Shown here: positions 61,771 to 64,000 of the stretch, piece after piece
Position numbering within the stretch: the stretch's first letter is position 1
Layout: each line of letters begins with the position of its first letter
Origin: Aerococcus christensenii
GTDB lineage: Bacteria > Bacillota > Bacilli > Lactobacillales > Aerococcaceae
Assembly (NCBI RefSeq): GCF_001543105.1
Contig: NZ_CP014159.1
Location: 558,001 to 622,000 of the forward strand
Length of the DNA: 64,000 bases
Direction: 5' to 3'
Notes under the pieces: model-generated
Told to the model about the DNA's origin: nothing
Databases searched by the model: none
The model's input: only the letters and a program-made list of their open reading frames with translations
Program-made: the position numbers and the translations under genes

Positions 61771-64000
61771 TTATTCCACGCCTTTTAGGGCTTCCACCAT
61801 ATCAATTTGTTTCAGTTTGATATGCATAATTCCTATCACGATTTCCGTAAAAGTAAACGTTAATACAGTCGCTATCAAATAGGAAATGCCGTGAATGCGG
61901 TGAGGAAAAATCATGGTATCAATTTCTACAGTCTCTAAAATATATACCGTTAACCGCAAGCCTCCGCAAAGACCTAACATAATTCCAATGCCTGTCATAA
62001 TCAGTAATTCTTTGAAAATATAGAGGGTCATTTCATGAGAAAATGCACCTAATACCTTGATAGTGGACAACTCTAACAGACGTTCAGAAACATTAATATT
62101 GGTCAAGCTGTACAAGACAATAAAATCTAGAACGGCCGCAGCAACAATCAATATTAAAGTGACGGTATTTAAGGCCTCTAAAGTATCCTTAAAAGCTTTT
62201 TGGAAGGTTTGCGTATTGCCTACCCCTACAATGCGATTATCACTTTTTAAAGTTTCTGCCACTTGATTAAAAGCTTCAAGTTGTTTTAACTGAATCACAG
62301 CACTGTTTGCTAGAGCTTCTTTCCCTAATTTTTCCTGATAATAATCTTTAGACATGATACAAGAATGCCCAATGTAGGCTTCTACAATTCCCTTAATCGG
62401 TAAATTCACCACTTCTTCTTTATCATTCATAAGTGGCAACTCATCCCCTACTTTTAAATCGAACAATTTAGCTAATTTTTGTGTCACCAAAACTCCATCT
62501 TTAGGTAAATTCAAAGGACTTTGATTGTTACTATCCGACAAAGCGTAATAATCTCGGTAATTAGAAGAAGCGTCGAGAACTTTTAATTGCACATTTTGTT
62601 GGGCAATTTGGCCGGCTGGCGTGTGCCAAGTCTCTATTCGTAGAGGTAGAACATCTGCTACATTTTTCGTTTGATGAATAAACGTATTAACTTGATCGAC
62701 ATCCTCAGCCTGAAGGTCACTCGCATATTGTACTAAACCATCATAAGATTCTACGACATTAAATTGCCGATAAGCCAAACCAGAAATAGAGTCTCCAATA
62801 CCTAATCCTGTAATAACCAAAGCTGTGCATCCCATCACGCCTAGCACCATCATCAGATTTCTTCCCTTGTAACGAAAGAGATTTCGTAAAGTAATTTTGT
62901 TTAAAAAACTAAGTTTGTTCCATAAGAAACGGCATTTTTCAATCCAAATGTGCCCCCCTACTTTCGGAGCTTTTGGTCTCATTAATTCTGCTGTCTTTTC
63001 TAGTAAAAGCGAATGTATCGTCACAAAAACAGGCCCTATTGTCGTTCCTAGTCCAATAGCTAAAGAGAGAAAAACATCCTTCCAGTAAACCCCATAAACA
63101 ATCTCTGGCAAAGGATACATCATCGCATACGATTTACAAATAATCCATGGAAAAAGAAAATTTCCGATGCTTCCTCCCACAAGAGCCCCAAAACATGTTG
63201 CTGTTGACGCATAAATGAAAAATTCCATCGCTATATCCACTTGACTATAGCCCAAAGCTTTTAAAGTTCCCACTTGGAGACGTTTTTCATCAACCATTCG
63301 CGTCATGGTTGTGTAAGACACCAAAATAGCAACTAAAAAAAATAACCATGGAAATACTTGAGCTATGGCTGCTATTCTATCTGCATTTTGTCCATATTCT
63401 TTCACACCGGGTAGATGAGAACGATCGTTGATAAAATACTTGGGCTCTGAAAGGGTTTGTAATTGTTTTTCTTTTTCATCTATTTGCGCTTCTTGCCGAT
63501 TCAATGCTTCTTTCGCTTTATCTTTTTCTTTCAAAGCAGCCTTTAAAGTGTCCTCTTGCCCTTGTATAGCTAATTGCTCCTGTGCTGCATTTAAAAAGGC
63601 TTCTTTTTGCCGAAGCTGCTCTTTCGCTTGACAAATGGTCTGTTTGGCTTGATCCAAAGGTTCTTGGGCTTGTCGCTTTGTTTCTTTTAAGACTTCTGGA
63701 CCTCTATCCTTAAAAGCCTCCTCTAGTTGAGATTGACTCGCTTTAATTTTCTCCTTATAGGATTCGCTATAAGCCTTCTCACCTTGAGCAGCTTGTACCC
63801 GAATAGCAAAAGCGGAATCATATTCCCCCACTAAGTCCTCAGGATAAACAACCGCAAAAGCGTTTAAGTGGCCATTTCCTATCTGAGTATATCCTCTTTC
63901 TAAACGATCCATATACAAAGGGGAGTAAAGAATTCCAACAATTACAAATTGATCCTCTTTAAGCTGAGGAGCTTTGGGATCATCTTTCACACCCATTGGG
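61771..64000 (-). CDS. Large FtsX-type ABC transporter permease, 5' end beyond the window
   Basis: At least 741 residues; the frame runs to the window edge, so the start is unknown. An extracytosolic region with a long coiled coil (about 95-185 of the visible part: KETKRQAQEPLDQAKQTICQ, EKDKAKEALNRQEAQIDEKE) precedes a FtsX domain (MTRMVDEKRLQVGTLKALGY), a central helix bundle, a second extracytosolic domain and a second FtsX domain at the C terminus (NINVSERLLELSTIKVLGAF). Two FtsX domains plus coiled coil fit permeases that work with a MacB-like ATPase in peptide resistance or envelope stress. The ATPase gene should lie upstream, outside the window. Confidence 0.85.
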   Translation of the reverse strand, partial: PMGVKDDPKAPQLKEDQFVIVGILYSPLYMDRLERGYTQIGNGHLNAFAVVYPEDLVGEYDSAFAIRVQAAQGEKAYSESYKEKIKASQSQLEEAFKDRGPEVLKETKRQAQEPLDQAKQTICQAKEQLRQKEAFLNAAQEQLAIQGQEDTLKAALKEKDKAKEALNRQEAQIDEKEKQLQTLSEPKYFINDRSHLPGVKEYGQNADRIAAIAQVFPWLFFLVAILVSYTTMTRMVDEKRLQVGTLKALGYSQVDIAMEFFIYASTATCFGALVGGSIGNFLFPWIICKSYAMMYPLPEIVYGVYWKDVFLSLAIGLGTTIGPVFVTIHSLLLEKTAELMRPKAPKVGGHIWIEKCRFLWNKLSFLNKITLRNLFRYKGRNLMMVLGVMGCTALVITGLGIGDSISGLAYRQFNVVESYDGLVQYASDLQAEDVDQVNTFIHQTKNVADVLPLRIETWHTPAGQIAQQNVQLKVLDASSNYRDYYALSDSNNQSPLNLPKDGVLVTQKLAKLFDLKVGDELPLMNDKEEVVNLPIKGIVEAYIGHSCIMSKDYYQEKLGKEALANSAVIQLKQLEAFNQVAETLKSDNRIVGVGNTQTFQKAFKDTLEALNTVTLILIVAAAVLDFIVLYSLTNINVSERLLELSTIKVLGAFSHEMTLYIFKELLIMTGIGIMLGLCGGLRLTVYILETVEIDTMIFPHRIHGISYLIATVLTFTFTEIVIGIMHIKLKQIDMVEALKGVE

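Overview
The window is AT-rich DNA from a low-GC Gram-positive bacterium, most probably a member of the Lactobacillales related to Aerococcaceae or Carnobacteriaceae. The evidence is the pcrA-ligA-camS-gatCAB cluster, luxS, class II fructose-bisphosphate aldolase, lipoproteins with Gram-positive lipoboxes and strong AGGAGG-type ribosome sites. The genus cannot be fixed from the sequence alone. No rRNA, tRNA or CRISPR array was seen.

Layout. 1-8.3 kb: the 3'-truncated start of a PTS EIIA gene, then a flavin-based extracellular electron transfer (EET) locus. Ndh2, DmkB, FmnB/ApbE, DmkA and EetA lie on the minus strand. Divergent from them are EetB and a secreted lipoprotein fumarate-reductase-like flavoprotein. 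Both promoters overlap CcpA cre-like sites. 8.3-19.7 kb: metabolic and transport genes (an AMP-forming ligase, a class M sirtuin, BrnQ, an MFS exporter, FbaA, an isochorismatase-like hydrolase and a heterodimeric ABC exporter). 19.7-37.35 kb: an accessory island built of nested integrative-element remnants. It holds a broken IS110, repA with internal iterons, a dnaC stub, at least five truncated serine-recombinase 3' ends, a truncated MobL relaxase, three toxin-antitoxin loci (two with broken toxins), MerR-TipAS, CadD, a GIY-YIG protein, an exonuclease-BRCT protein and a TetR/HXXEE/hydrolase cassette. The island abuts the 3' end of rlmD, and copies of the rlmD 3'-end attachment sequence recur inside it, which indicates repeated insertions at one site. 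37.35-51.6 kb: core genes rlmD, luxS, gatBAC, camS, ligA, pcrA and ppc. 51.6-61.7 kb: a methionine T-box operon (metQ plus an M20 hydrolase), hemW, and a LIV branched-chain amino acid ABC transporter with two binding proteins. 61.77-64 kb: a partial FtsX-type permease.

How genes work together. Ndh2 should pass NADH electrons to a demethylmenaquinone made by DmkA/DmkB; EetA/EetB would move them outward; FmnB (ApbE) attaches FMN to an extracytosolic acceptor. The only candidate acceptor visible is the fumarate reductase itself. It has no FMN_bind domain but carries an ApbE-type motif (DAKSGAS) in the linker behind its lipid anchor. Phosphoenolpyruvate carboxylase (ppc) could feed C4 acids to such a reductase, but that link is inference.

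Most striking regulatory find: upstream of the LIV operon is a complete ribosome-mediated attenuator. It comprises a 16-residue leader peptide with five consecutive Ile codons and three mutually exclusive stems (1:2, 2:3 and terminator 3:4).
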